From: Glaciibacter superstes DSM 21135 | Lineage (GTDB): Bacteria > Actinomycetota > Actinomycetes > Actinomycetales > Microbacteriaceae | Direction of reading: 5' to 3' | Length of the DNA: 64,000 nt | Assembly: GCF_000421145.1 (NCBI RefSeq) | Contig: NZ_ATWH01000012.1 | Span: forward strand, 124,001 to 188,000 | Part shown: positions 44,031 through 52,732 of the stretch, piece after piece | Numbering within the stretch: position 1 is the stretch's first letter | Layout: each line of letters starts with the position of its first letter | Notes under the pieces: model-generated | Database searches by the model: none | Seen by the model: the letters and a program-made list of their open reading frames with translations, nothing else | Told to the model about the DNA's origin: nothing | Program-made: the position numbers and the translations under genes

Positions 44031-44747
44031 CTTCTCTGCTTCCTTCTCAGCCGCCTTTTGGGCGGCAACGTCGATCAGCGCCAGATCGTCGATGCTCACC
44101 AGGTGCGTCGCAATCGCATACTCAACAAGTCGCGCGCGGCGATTTGTCGCCAGTTTGCCTTTCCCGCCCCTGAGGCCGGCGACGCCGATTTTGTCGAGCT
44201 TGTCGCAGACATTGTCGAGTTTGCGGTTGAAGGTGGTCATGCTCCAGCCCAGCCTGGCCGCTGCTTCAGCCGACGTGGGAATGACACCGCGACCGGGTAC
44301 AGCCTGGGTCAGCACATTCTCGGCCAGCGCGACGATCAGTGAGCGCTGGCTGGTGGTGAGCGTCACAGGAAGCATGGTGGTTGTACCGCTGTTGTTCGAC
44401 GCGGAGACCGACGTGTTGAAGTAATCGTCTCCAGCGTGGATGGTGAAGTCGTAGGTCGTCGAACCGGCGCTGAACATGACGTGCATCGTCTGGAAGACGA
44501 TCGGCAGCTTTGCGCCGGGGGCGAGCCAGGCCTGCACGGTTCCGGTGGAGTCGGAGACGGTCGCCGAGAGCAGGTTGCCCACGTTGGCCAGCCACCACAT
44601 CCCGAAATCCCCGTACAACCGCAGAAAGGTGCGGTGCAGGTATGGGTTGTCATCGATCGTGAGGTCTGATTCCCTGCCGACACCAAAATCGGAGCCGGGC
44701 TCGACCGTGTACCACTCCCCACAGAACTCGACTTTCAGCGTCTTCAC
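44019..44747 (-). CDS. FHA-like domain plus winged-helix protein
   Basis: About 242 residues. Residues 1-110 resemble a degenerate FHA domain (VEFCGEWYTVEPGSDFGVGRESDLTIDDNPYLHRTFLRL). Residues 130-200 hold a helix-turn-helix of winged-helix type (TSAEAAARLGWSMTTFNRKLDNVCDKL). The tail is Lys/Glu/Ala rich and probably coiled coil. No TM segment. It may couple phosphothreonine signalling to transcription, an inference. The GTG overlaps the kinase stop by 4 nt (GTGA), which sets the start. Confidence 0.78.
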   Translation of the reverse strand: MKTLKVEFCGEWYTVEPGSDFGVGRESDLTIDDNPYLHRTFLRLYGDFGMWWLANVGNLLSATVSDSTGTVQAWLAPGAKLPIVFQTMHVMFSAGSTTYDFTIHAGDDYFNTSVSASNNSGTTTMLPVTLTTSQRSLIVALAENVLTQAVPGRGVIPTSAEAAARLGWSMTTFNRKLDNVCDKLDKIGVAGLRGGKGKLATNRRARLVEYAIATHLVSIDDLALIDVAAQKAAEKEAEKSAE

Positions 44748-46435
44748 TGGTTGCACATCCTCTCGGCTTCCGAAAGCTTGCCGTCTGACCGTTGCAGGTA
44801 CGCGTCGATGCAGATCTTCGATCCGGGGGCGATCGGCTCGACCACAATCTCGCCGGTCTTGCTCAGCTTGGGCTGATTCGGGGCGTCGGTGCGCGCCCAC
44901 CGGTAGATGTCGCCCTCAGCGGGATCCGGGTTGCCGAGGGTGAAAGTGACGGCGGTGCCGTCGACGGATGTCGCAACGTTCTCCTGCGTCGGCGCTGGGA
45001 CACCGGTACCGGCGTTCGCGTCGCCGCCGGGGTCGGCGGCGACGGGCGAGCGCGTCGGCCCAAGCTCCCCGCCTCCAACGCCGGAAAGACTCACGGCCGT
45101 CACCACGATGCCCACGACGACAACCGCTGCCACCACCACGCTGATGACGAGTCCGCGCCGCGCCGGAGACGTCGGCTCTGCATTGGGGGCGCCGTCCGCT
45201 GCGTTCGGCGCGCGGGGTCGCTTCACCGTCTGGCCGCGCGCGCCGCGCAACACCGTTCCGTCTTCGATGGCGGCATCCTGGCCTGAACGCTGGTCGCTTG
45301 CCCGCGCTGGCGACTGCGCGTCGATGACGGAGGGCGCCCGCAGTTGTGTCTTGTCGTCCTCTTTCGGCCGGCTGGCGGCATCCGGAGCCTGTTCAACCGG
45401 GCGCACGGGAGCGGGCGCCTGCGCTGCGATGGTCTGCACGCTCCGAACCCTGGTCTCGTCGTCACCAGCCGGTGCGTCCGGCTTCTCCTGTCGAGACAGG
45501 TGCAGGCTCGGTACCTCGATACCGGTCGCGGAGTAACCGAGTTCGAGTTCGACCCGCTGGAGGGCCCTGGCGAAGTCGAGCGCGTTGTCGTAGCGATCAG
45601 AACGGCGGGTGGCCATTCCCTTCTGCAGCACCAGGGTGAGCGACCTCGGCACATCGTCACGACCGATGGGGGTGATCGCACCCCGTTCGATGCGTCCGAT
45701 CAGGTCGAGGGTTCCGTTGGAGCGCCCCCGGATCTCGAACGGCGTCTGGCCGGCCAGCAGCGTGTGGATGGTGGCGGCAAGGGAGAAGACGTCACTGCGA
45801 ACGTCAGGGGCCGGATCGTCTTCGAACATCTCTGCCGGCGACCACGGAACGCTCATGCCGACCGACTGGCTTTCGCTCGTGCCGGTGACATCCGGCCCGC
45901 CCCTGCCCTTCGGCACGCCGGTGGTGGTGTGCACCGGCAGGTCGTCTTCCAGCGTCGACGAGATTCCGAAGTCGGTCAGCGCCGGCCAGCCGAAGTCGTT
46001 GGTGAGAACGTTAGCGGGTTTGATATCACGGTGAAGAATTCCGGCACCGTGCGCGGTGGCGATAGCGCCGGCGAGACGGATGCCGGTGCGGAGCGCGTCT
46101 TCGACACCGAACGGTTCACGCTTGTAGCGTTCGGCGAGGCTCGCCCCGGAGGCGTACTCCATCACGAAGTACGGTCGACCGTCACCGGCGACATCTGCGT
46201 GGTAGATCGTGACGATGTATGGGTGTGTTGACAGCTGGGCCATCAGGTTCGCCTCAGCGACGAACGCCGACCTGGTGGACTGGTTCAACTGCTCGGTGAG
46301 CAGCACCTTGACAGCGACCATCCGGCGTGGGAGCCGCTGTTCATAAAGGAAGACGTCAGAGAACCCACCGGACCCGAGGGTCCTGACATAGGTGTACCCC
46401 GGGAGTTCAGGGGGCATTGACGTGGTGCGGCGCAT
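44744..46435 (-). CDS. Serine/threonine protein kinase (PknB type, single TM)
   Basis: 563 residues. The kinase domain spans about 12-280: LGSGGFSDVFLYEQ (Gly loop), VAVKVLL (Lys), HRDIKPANVLTND (catalytic loop), DFGISS (Mg site) and PWSPAEMF in place of APE. A Pro/Ala juxtamembrane stretch leads to a TM helix near 435-460 (LVISVVVAAVVVVGIVVTAVSL). The outer domain of about 100 residues ends with a Cys pair (KICIDAYL and RMCNQ) and has no PASTA repeat. It should phosphorylate FHA-bound partners of the same locus. It overlaps the FHA gene by 1 nt (TGATG). Confidence 0.94.
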   Translation of the reverse strand: MRRTTSMPPELPGYTYVRTLGSGGFSDVFLYEQRLPRRMVAVKVLLTEQLNQSTRSAFVAEANLMAQLSTHPYIVTIYHADVAGDGRPYFVMEYASGASLAERYKREPFGVEDALRTGIRLAGAIATAHGAGILHRDIKPANVLTNDFGWPALTDFGISSTLEDDLPVHTTTGVPKGRGGPDVTGTSESQSVGMSVPWSPAEMFEDDPAPDVRSDVFSLAATIHTLLAGQTPFEIRGRSNGTLDLIGRIERGAITPIGRDDVPRSLTLVLQKGMATRRSDRYDNALDFARALQRVELELGYSATGIEVPSLHLSRQEKPDAPAGDDETRVRSVQTIAAQAPAPVRPVEQAPDAASRPKEDDKTQLRAPSVIDAQSPARASDQRSGQDAAIEDGTVLRGARGQTVKRPRAPNAADGAPNAEPTSPARRGLVISVVVAAVVVVGIVVTAVSLSGVGGGELGPTRSPVAADPGGDANAGTGVPAPTQENVATSVDGTAVTFTLGNPDPAEGDIYRWARTDAPNQPKLSKTGEIVVEPIAPGSKICIDAYLQRSDGKLSEAERMCNQ

Positions 46436-47868
46436 CAGTCCTCGCGCACCGTCAGCGAGATTCCGCTGCCCAGGTCGACGACGGTTCCGACAATGACGGA
46501 TGTCGGTTCGCCCTGCCTCAGCTTCTGCGGCGGTTTGCCAGGAAGCACGATCAGGGTGCCGTTCCGCGAGTGCAGGTCGGTGACGACAACGGTGTCACCC
46601 TCGACCTGGAACTGCACGTGGTTGCGGGAGATGTCCTGGTCTGCGCCACCGAGGCTCACCAGGCGCGGCACCTGGCCACCTGAGACCTTGGTGACGCTCG
46701 GTGAACGTCCCACCAGTATCGGCTGTGTCAGGGGCTCCCGTGCACCACTCGGAAGAAGCAGGTACATCGTCGGCGCGGCCGCAGGAGGAGCAAGAGCCTC
46801 TGCCTCCGACGACCGTCCAGGGGTGCTACCTGGCCGATGCTTCCGGGAATTTCGCAGCTTCTGGATGTCCCCGCTCATGACCGTCATCCCGTCATGGTCA
46901 CCGCTGCCGGAATCTGCCGGCAATTCTTGAGCCGGCGGAGTCGGTGTCGGTGTCGGCGCAGCTGGCTTCGATGCCGTCGGCGAAGTGGGTGGAGCGGCGG
47001 CGGCGCTCGGAACGCCTGGCGTCGCCGGCACCGGACCCGACGCGGTGATAAAGGCGGGGAGGTCGATGCGGGGCCCGCCAACCGCGGCATCTTTCTGCTT
47101 CGACCCGGCAGCAGGCTTCGGGCGACGATCCGTTCCCCGCACAACCGTCGAACCGAATTCCGGCTCCACTGAGTCGCCCTGCTCATCCGTTTCGCCTGGC
47201 TCATCGGGTTCGAGGTTCACGATCGTCTCTTCGCCGACGGGAGCAGGAGTCTCACGAACGGGAGCGGTGGGTGGAGCCGTTTTCGCCGGCATGCCGGTGC
47301 CGGTGCCGGTGCCGGTGCCGGAAGCATCCTGTGGAAGCGGCGCTGTCGCATCCGTCTTCCCAGTCTTGACCTGCGCTTTCTTGACCGTTGCTGTCTTGCT
47401 CGTTGCCGTCTCAACTGTGGCTGACGAGACCTGCGCGGCACGCACTGCCCCCTCGCCGAGCGGCAGGGAAGAGCTCTTCGCCGCCACCGAACCTGTGCTC
47501 GCTTCGAACCCGGTCACGTGGCCGAAGGTCTGCTCCACCCAGGTGGAAATCGTGCGTCCGGTGACCGATTCCGGCCCATTCGTCGTCTCCAGCTGCACGG
47601 AGACGTCGCCACGCACGATCGCGCGCAGCGTCGCAGGAGTGTCTGCTGCGAGCTCGCCGTCCCAGGTCAGCAGCGCAAACGGCGGCGCGCTGAAGAGGCC
47701 TCCTGAGGTCAATTCGTCGAGCACGGCCTGAGCGCTGTTTTCGCTGCAGAGGGCGTTCCACAGGCGGCTGGCTGAGTCCGGCGCATCCGGTCGCTTCACC
47801 AGCAGCAGGCGCGCAGGTACTGCCAGCGCCAACCACTCCCCCGACTCATCGTGTTGATACGAGAGCAT
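46435..47868 (-). CDS. FHA-domain protein with long Pro/Thr-rich linker
   Basis: 477 residues. The N-terminal 130 form a compact domain of unknown type (ALLTWDGELAADTPATLRAIVRGDVSVQLET). A low-complexity Thr/Pro/Ala linker runs from about 140 to 370 and contains a GTGTGTG stretch from hexanucleotide repeats. The FHA domain at about 370-470 has PILVGRSPSV, ISRNHVQFQVEGD and TDLHSRNGTLIVLPG. The linker Thr residues are possible kinase targets. It lies between the PP2C and kinase genes. Confidence 0.88.
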   Translation of the reverse strand: MLSYQHDESGEWLALAVPARLLLVKRPDAPDSASRLWNALCSENSAQAVLDELTSGGLFSAPPFALLTWDGELAADTPATLRAIVRGDVSVQLETTNGPESVTGRTISTWVEQTFGHVTGFEASTGSVAAKSSSLPLGEGAVRAAQVSSATVETATSKTATVKKAQVKTGKTDATAPLPQDASGTGTGTGTGMPAKTAPPTAPVRETPAPVGEETIVNLEPDEPGETDEQGDSVEPEFGSTVVRGTDRRPKPAAGSKQKDAAVGGPRIDLPAFITASGPVPATPGVPSAAAAPPTSPTASKPAAPTPTPTPPAQELPADSGSGDHDGMTVMSGDIQKLRNSRKHRPGSTPGRSSEAEALAPPAAAPTMYLLLPSGAREPLTQPILVGRSPSVTKVSGGQVPRLVSLGGADQDISRNHVQFQVEGDTVVVTDLHSRNGTLIVLPGKPPQKLRQGEPTSVIVGTVVDLGSGISLTVRED

Positions 47869-47879
47869 TTCGTCCCACC

Positions 47880-48761
47880 TCAGCTTCTCGGCTTCGTTTC
47901 TTCGAGATGCTCGTGCACCCCTCCCGCACGGTCGTGCGTGTTTCCGGAGTCCTCCGGTGACGAGCCCAATGCGGACTCGACGAACACGACCGTGACATTA
48001 TCGCGCCCGCCCCGCGCAATCGCCGCATCGACGAGTACGTCCGCGATACCGGTGCCGTCCTCATCGGTTGCCCCATCGTGAGCGGCGAGCAGCCGCGCGA
48101 TCTCTGCCGTGTCGATTTCCTTGGTCAGTCCGTCGGAGCAGATCAGGAAGGAATGGCGCCCAGTCGCGGGCAGCAGCCAGACGTCTGAATCCACGAACTC
48201 GTCCGCGCCGATCGCCCGAGTGATCACGTTGCGCTCCGGGTGCTGTTCGGCGTCCCGCAGGGTGATCAGACCGGCATCGACCATCTCCTGTACTGCAGAA
48301 TGATCGACGCTGAGCTGCACCAGTGTTCTGCCGTCCCAGGTGTACACGCGAGAGTCACCGATATTGAAGGCCATCCAGTGGAAGCCGATGTCGTCGCCGG
48401 CGTCGACGAACGCGATGCCGGCGAGAGTGGTTCCGGAGACGGCAGTGCCGTAATCCTCCGCTGAGCTGAGGTCGCGAACAGCATCGTTGGAGGAGTGGAT
48501 CGCATCGAGGATTCGTTCAGGCGTGGATGGCACACCCTGCTCGATGTGTTCGTCGAAGACCCGGATGACCGTCTGGCTTGCGGCATCACCGCGAGCGTGA
48601 CCGCCCATCCCGTCTGCCACCAGGAACACCGGCGCCTGGGCAAGGAAGCTGTCTTCGTTGACTTTGCGCACCGATCCGACGTCGCTTCGGGCACTGAAGA
48701 CGAATCGAGCAGTCGAAGCAGGCAACGCGATCTCGCTCTCGCCGTTCACCGCCACCTGCAC
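47880..48761 (-). CDS. PP2C-family protein phosphatase
   Basis: About 290 residues; a Mn/Mg-dependent Ser/Thr phosphatase that should reverse the neighbouring kinase. SARSDVGSVRKVNEDSFL and VFLVADGMGGHARGDAAS give the N-terminal metal Asp residues. NIGDSRVYTW and FLICSDGLTKEIDTAEI follow, then ARGGRDNVTVVFVE with the last metal Asp. The start is uncertain: GTGs at 48761, 48755 and 48749 and an upstream GTG at 48827 are all in frame; the upstream extension does not look like PP2C. Confidence 0.92.
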   Translation of the reverse strand: MQVAVNGESEIALPASTARFVFSARSDVGSVRKVNEDSFLAQAPVFLVADGMGGHARGDAASQTVIRVFDEHIEQGVPSTPERILDAIHSSNDAVRDLSSAEDYGTAVSGTTLAGIAFVDAGDDIGFHWMAFNIGDSRVYTWDGRTLVQLSVDHSAVQEMVDAGLITLRDAEQHPERNVITRAIGADEFVDSDVWLLPATGRHSFLICSDGLTKEIDTAEIARLLAAHDGATDEDGTGIADVLVDAAIARGGRDNVTVVFVESALGSSPEDSGNTHDRAGGVHEHLEETKPRS

Positions 48762-48857
48762 TCTGCTGTCAGACCACGCCCACAGCGTGATAGTCGTTGC
48801 ACTTATCGCCCGGTTCGCGGGCCACACCCCGCTCGGGCGTATTGGTGTATAACCGTA

Positions 48858-49883
48858 TCAATTCTCGCCGGCCGGCTGCGCGATCTCCTCTGCGAGGCTG
48901 TGCCCGCGTTTCCGGGCATCGCGGCTGGCCTTGATCAGGCTGGCGATCGTCGCAACGGCCATGGAAGCGACGATGACCCCGAGCGAGGTCCACGTGTCGA
49001 TCTCCGGAGCCCAGTCGAAACCCTCACCGTTGTTGATGAAGAACACCTCATTGGTGTGCAGGGCATGGAGCACGAGTTTCACGCCGATGAAGGCGAGGAT
49101 GAATGCGATCCCGTACTTCAGGTACTCCAGGCGCTCCAGCAGTCCGCCGAGCAGGAAGTACAGCTGACGCAGGCCCATCAGGGCGAACACGTTGGCCGTG
49201 AAGACGATGAACGGGCTGGTGGTGATTCCGAAGATCGCCGGAATCGAGTCGAGAGCGAAGATCAGGTCGGTCGAACCGATGGCAATGAAGACGATCAGCA
49301 TTGGGGTGAAGACCTTGTTGCCGTCGATGACAGTGCGCAGTTTCGATCCGTCGAACTCCGAGGAGATCCTCATGTGTCTGCGCAAGTAGCGGATCAGGCC
49401 GTTTTCGGTATTCTCCTCGTTCTCGTCGTGCATCGCCTGACGAACGGCGGTGACGAGCAGGAATGCTCCGAAGATGTAGAAGATCCAGCTGAAGTTCTCG
49501 ATCAGCTGGGCGCCGAGAAGAATGAAGATCCCGCGCAGCACCAGCGCGATGATGATGCCCACCATCAGCACTTCCTGCTGGTACTTCCTCGGCACGGAGA
49601 ACCTCGACATGATGATGACGAACACGAAGAGGTTGTCGATGCTGAGGCTGTATTCGGTGAGCCAGCCGGCCAGGAACTGCCCGGCATGCTCACCGTCGGC
49701 CAGCAGGAGCATGAGCAGGGCGAAGATCAGTGCCAGGCTGACATAGAAGACCACCCAGAGGGTTGCCTCCCTGATGGAGGGCACATGTGGCCGCTTGAAG
49801 ACGATGAGCAGGTCGGCGACCAGGATGACGGTCAAAATGACCAGTGAGCCGATTTCAAACCAGATCGGTAGTTCGAGTTCCAC
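48858..49883 (-). CDS. TerC-family membrane protein (probable Mn exporter)
   Basis: 341 residues, nine or so TM helices. LTEYSLSIDNLFVFVIIM near 75 and FIAIGSTDLIFALDSIPAIFGI near 200 are the two Asp-containing TerC signatures. An acidic cytosolic loop (DENEENTENG) and a C-terminal basic tail follow. TerC/Alx/MeeF relatives export manganese, which fits the riboswitch upstream. The start is GTG at 49883 with AAAGG 5 nt before it. Confidence 0.93.
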   Translation of the reverse strand: MELELPIWFEIGSLVILTVILVADLLIVFKRPHVPSIREATLWVVFYVSLALIFALLMLLLADGEHAGQFLAGWLTEYSLSIDNLFVFVIIMSRFSVPRKYQQEVLMVGIIIALVLRGIFILLGAQLIENFSWIFYIFGAFLLVTAVRQAMHDENEENTENGLIRYLRRHMRISSEFDGSKLRTVIDGNKVFTPMLIVFIAIGSTDLIFALDSIPAIFGITTSPFIVFTANVFALMGLRQLYFLLGGLLERLEYLKYGIAFILAFIGVKLVLHALHTNEVFFINNGEGFDWAPEIDTWTSLGVIVASMAVATIASLIKASRDARKRGHSLAEEIAQPAGEN

Positions 49884-49924
49884 AGGGACCTTTCAATGAC
49901 GGGATGCTGCGCGCAGCACTGAAC

Positions 49925-50050
49925 CCGAAAGTCTCTCCCGCGCCGTTTCCGAAGCCACCGTGCCCGGGACCAGCGGCTCTGGCGGTCCGTATTGACGATC
50001 ACGGCATAGGACCGCAATTCGGCCCAGAGGGATACTCCCCTTCACCGTCA
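49925..50050 (-). ncRNA. Probable yybP-ykoY manganese riboswitch
   Basis: On the minus strand the leader of terC begins GGTGAAGGGGAGTATCCC (about 50046-50029) and closes with GCGGGAGAGACTTTCGGG about 90 nt later (49941-49924). These are the two conserved loops of the yybP-ykoY aptamer (GGGGAGUA and GAGAGACnUU); GAA and TTC flanks can pair as P1. The aptamer ends about 42 nt before the TerC start, and terC is the usual target of this riboswitch. The 403-bp gap to tdh also holds a possible tdh -10 (TACAAT, 50130-50135) and a CA-rich repeat tract. Confidence 0.8.
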
Positions 50051-50286
50051 AGTCTATGGGTTCGCGCGAGGACAAACTTTCGGTTCTCTCGCTCACGTCA
50101 CAATCAGGGAACGCCCTCAGGGGAGGCTTTACAATCGAGATCGCGCGACCGTCTCACTCAGACGGCCGCACTCAGACGGCCGCACACACAGCCGCACACA
50201 CACAGCCGCACCCAGGCCGCCGCTGCCACGCGGCATCCGTCACCGAAGAACCACCAGTTCATCGTCGAACGAAAGGCAACCACCCC

Positions 50287-51348
50287 GTGCTCGCATTGTT
50301 CAAACCAACCGGTGCCCCCGGTCTCGAACTGGCCGAACGGCCCGACCCCGTCGTCGGGGACGGCGACGTGAAGATTCGAGTTCTCCGCACAGGTATCTGC
50401 GGCACCGACCTGCACATCGAGGCGTGGGACGCCTGGGCGTCAGACACGATCGCTCCCCCGATCATTCCCGGTCACGAGTTTTACGGTGAGGTGGTGGAGG
50501 TCGGGTCGCAGGTCTGCGACGTGCAGGTGGGCGCCCGGGTCTCCGGCGAGGGACACATCGTGTGCGGAAACTGCCGCAACTGCCGCGCAGGGCGCCGGCA
50601 GATGTGTATCCGCACGCAGGGGCTCGGCGTCAACCGCGATGGCGCATTCGCCGAGTACGTCGTCATTCCAGAGTCGAACGTGTGGGTTCACCAGGAACCC
50701 ATCGACCCAGACCTCGGGGCAATTTTCGACCCATTCGGCAACGCCGTGCACACCGCACTCAGCTTCCCGCTGGTCGGCGAAGACGTGCTGATCACGGGAG
50801 CTGGGCCGATCGGGCTCATGGCAGCGGCGGTAGCCAGGCACGTCGGCGCACGTTTTGTCGTAGTGACGGATGTCTCAGAGCCGCGGCTCGCCCTCGCCAG
50901 GAGCATGGGGGCAGACCTCACCATCAATGTCACAGAATCACGGATCGCAGACGCCCAGGGAAGCCTCGGAATGCGAGAGGGGTTCGATGTCGGGTTTGAG
51001 ATGAGCGGGCATCCGAGCGCCCTCCCCGAGATGATCACCAACCTGAACCACGGTGGCAGGGTCGCGATGCTCGGGCTGCCGACAACCTCGATCGACGTCG
51101 ACTGGGCGAAGGTGGTGACGCACATGCTCACGATCAAGGGCATCTATGGGCGTGAGATGTACGAGACGTGGGTGGCGATGAGCGCCATGCTGCACACCAG
51201 CACGTGGCTCAGCGACGCCATCGGCTCAGTCATCACCGACCGTTTCCCGGCCGACCGCTGGCAAGAGGGCTTTGACGCCGCTCGTGCCGGAACAGGCGGC
51301 AAGGTCGTTCTCGACTGGAGCACCATTTCTGATTCACGAGAAAGCTAA
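50287..51348 (+). CDS. tdh: L-threonine 3-dehydrogenase
   Basis: Zinc alcohol-dehydrogenase family enzyme, 353 residues, oxidising threonine to 2-amino-3-oxobutyrate. [16 protein letters not shown] is the Tdh form of the catalytic zinc motif, [12 protein letters not shown] follows, and [15 protein letters not shown] supplies the structural zinc Cys. [22 protein letters not shown] is the NAD fold. The GTG at 50287 has AAAGG 10 nt upstream. kbl follows 8 nt later and takes the product, so the pair forms the threonine-to-glycine pathway. Confidence 0.96.
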   Translation: MLALFKPTGAPGLELAERPDPVVGDGDVKIRVLRTGICGTDLHIEAWDAWASDTIAPPIIPGHEFYGEVVEVGSQVCDVQVGARVSGEGHIVCGNCRNCRAGRRQMCIRTQGLGVNRDGAFAEYVVIPESNVWVHQEPIDPDLGAIFDPFGNAVHTALSFPLVGEDVLITGAGPIGLMAAAVARHVGARFVVVTDVSEPRLALARSMGADLTINVTESRIADAQGSLGMREGFDVGFEMSGHPSALPEMITNLNHGGRVAMLGLPTTSIDVDWAKVVTHMLTIKGIYGREMYETWVAMSAMLHTSTWLSDAIGSVITDRFPADRWQEGFDAARAGTGGKVVLDWSTISDSRES

Positions 51349-51356
51349 GGAGAACC

Positions 51357-52544
51357 ATGTACGGCACCATGAAGGCCCGGTTGCAAAAGAGCCTCGACGA
51401 AATCAGGGCAGACGGCCTCTACAAAGACGAACGTGCACTCGCATCGGCGCAGTCGTCGCACGTGAAGGCAGGGGGCAATGAGGTCCTGAATTTCTGCGCG
51501 AACAATTACCTCGGCCTCGCGAACCACCCCGGAATCATCTCGGCCGCCCAGCGCGCAATGGACGAATGGGGGTTCGGACTCGCCAGTGTGCGTTTCATCT
51601 GCGGGACCCAGGAACTGCACCTGGATATCGAGCGAGCGGTGTCGGAATTCCTTGGAACCGAGGGCACGATCCTGTTCTCGTCGTGCTTCGATGCGAACGG
51701 CGCCGTTTTCGAGTCACTGCTCGGCGCAGAAGACGCGGTCATCTCCGACGAGCTCAACCACGCGTCGATCATCGACGGCATCCGGCTCAGCAAAGCAGCG
51801 CGCTTTCGCTACCGCAACCGGGACATGGCCGACCTCGAAGCGAAGCTGATTGACGCATCAGGAGCCAGGCAGCGGCTTATTGTCACCGACGGCGTGTTTT
51901 CGATGGACGGATACTTCGCGCCGCTGGCGGAGATCTGCGACCTGGCGGAGCGTTATGACGCGCTGGTCATGGTCGACGATTCCCACGCCGTCGGCTTCAT
52001 CGGCGAGCACGGACGCGGAACCCCGGAGCGCGCCGGAGTCGAATCTCGCGTGGATTTTGTCACGGGAACATTCGGAAAGGCCCTTGGCGGGGCATCCGGT
52101 GGCTACGTCAGCGGCCACGCCGAGATCGTCGAGTTACTGAGGCAGCGTGCCAGGCCATACCTTTTCTCCAACTCCGTTGCGCCGGCGGTCGTGGCAGGCA
52201 CGCTGGCCGCACTCGACCTGGTGCACACGAGTGGTGAACTGAGAGTGCGACTGCAGGAGAATTCCGCCCTGTTCCGCCGACGGATGACCGAAGAGGGCTT
52301 CGATCTCCTGGAGGGCGAGCACCCCATTGTTCCGGTGATGTTCGGTGACGCTGTGCTGGCAGGACGGGTCGCCGACCGGATGCTCACGGAGGGCGTCTAC
52401 GTCAGCGCATTCAGCTACCCGGTGGTGCCGAAGGGGAAGGCGCGCATCCGCGTTCAGCTCTCGGCGGCGCACAGTGCAGACGACGTCGAGGCGTGCGTGC
52501 GTGCGTTTGTCGCCTCTCGCGACGCCGTGCAGACGGCGACTTAA
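51357..52544 (+). CDS. kbl: Glycine C-acetyltransferase (2-amino-3-ketobutyrate CoA ligase)
   Basis: PLP enzyme of the alpha-oxoamine synthase family, 395 residues; converts 2-amino-3-oxobutyrate and CoA to glycine and acetyl-Co[49 protein letters not shown] and [15 protein letters not shown] (PLP Lys) are the family marks. Starts at the ATG 9 nt after tdh with AAGGAGAA upstream. A perfect hairpin terminator follows. Confidence 0.97.
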   Translation: MYGTMKARLQKSLDEIRADGLYKDERALASAQSSHVKAGGNEVLNFCANNYLGLANHPGIISAAQRAMDEWGFGLASVRFICGTQELHLDIERAVSEFLGTEGTILFSSCFDANGAVFESLLGAEDAVISDELNHASIIDGIRLSKAARFRYRNRDMADLEAKLIDASGARQRLIVTDGVFSMDGYFAPLAEICDLAERYDALVMVDDSHAVGFIGEHGRGTPERAGVESRVDFVTGTFGKALGGASGGYVSGHAEIVELLRQRARPYLFSNSVAPAVVAGTLAALDLVHTSGELRVRLQENSALFRRRMTEEGFDLLEGEHPIVPVMFGDAVLAGRVADRMLTEGVYVSAFSYPVVPKGKARIRVQLSAAHSADDVEACVRAFVASRDAVQTAT

Positions 52545-52547
52545 CCC

Positions 52548-52577
52548 TGAATGCCCCCGGAAATCCGGGGGCATTCA
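52548..52577. terminator. Bidirectional hairpin terminator between kbl and tRNA-Glu
   Basis: TGAATGCCCCCGG (52548-52560) and CCGGGGGCATTCA (52565-52577) form a perfect 13-bp stem with loop AAAT (or 14 bp with a 2-nt loop). It lies 3 nt after the kbl stop and 6 nt from the 3' end of the encoded CCA of tRNA-Glu, so it can serve both. The U-tracts are poor. Confidence 0.8.
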
Positions 52578-52583
52578 ACTGTG

Positions 52584-52659
52584 TGGTGACCCCAGCGGGA
52601 TTCGAACCCGCGTTACCGCCGTGAGAGGGCGATGTCCTAGGCCGCTAAACGATGGGGCC
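52584..52659 (-). tRNA. tRNA-Glu (CTC)
   Basis: Cloverleaf on the minus strand: acceptor GGCCCCA pairs with TGGGGTC, anticodon loop has CTC, T-arm GCGGGTTCGAATCCCGC. The discriminator base is A at 52587 and CCA is encoded at 52586-52584. Confidence 0.96.
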
Positions 52660-52674
52660 GTTTGCAACTTGAAA

Positions 52675-52704
52675 AGTATGCCACACGTACGAGTGCCCGG
52701 CCAA
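52675..52704 (-). promoter_or_regulatory. Promoter of tRNA-Glu
   Basis: TTGGCC (52704-52699), an 18-nt spacer and CATACT (52680-52675) lie about 15 nt before the tRNA 5' end. Confidence 0.6.
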
Positions 52705-52732
52705 ACTGGCGTCGGCGTGAAACCCCACAAGG

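Noticed and set aside
50153..50217. CRISPR-like array
   Set aside because: The repeats are adjacent, short and without spacers; no cas genes are in the window.
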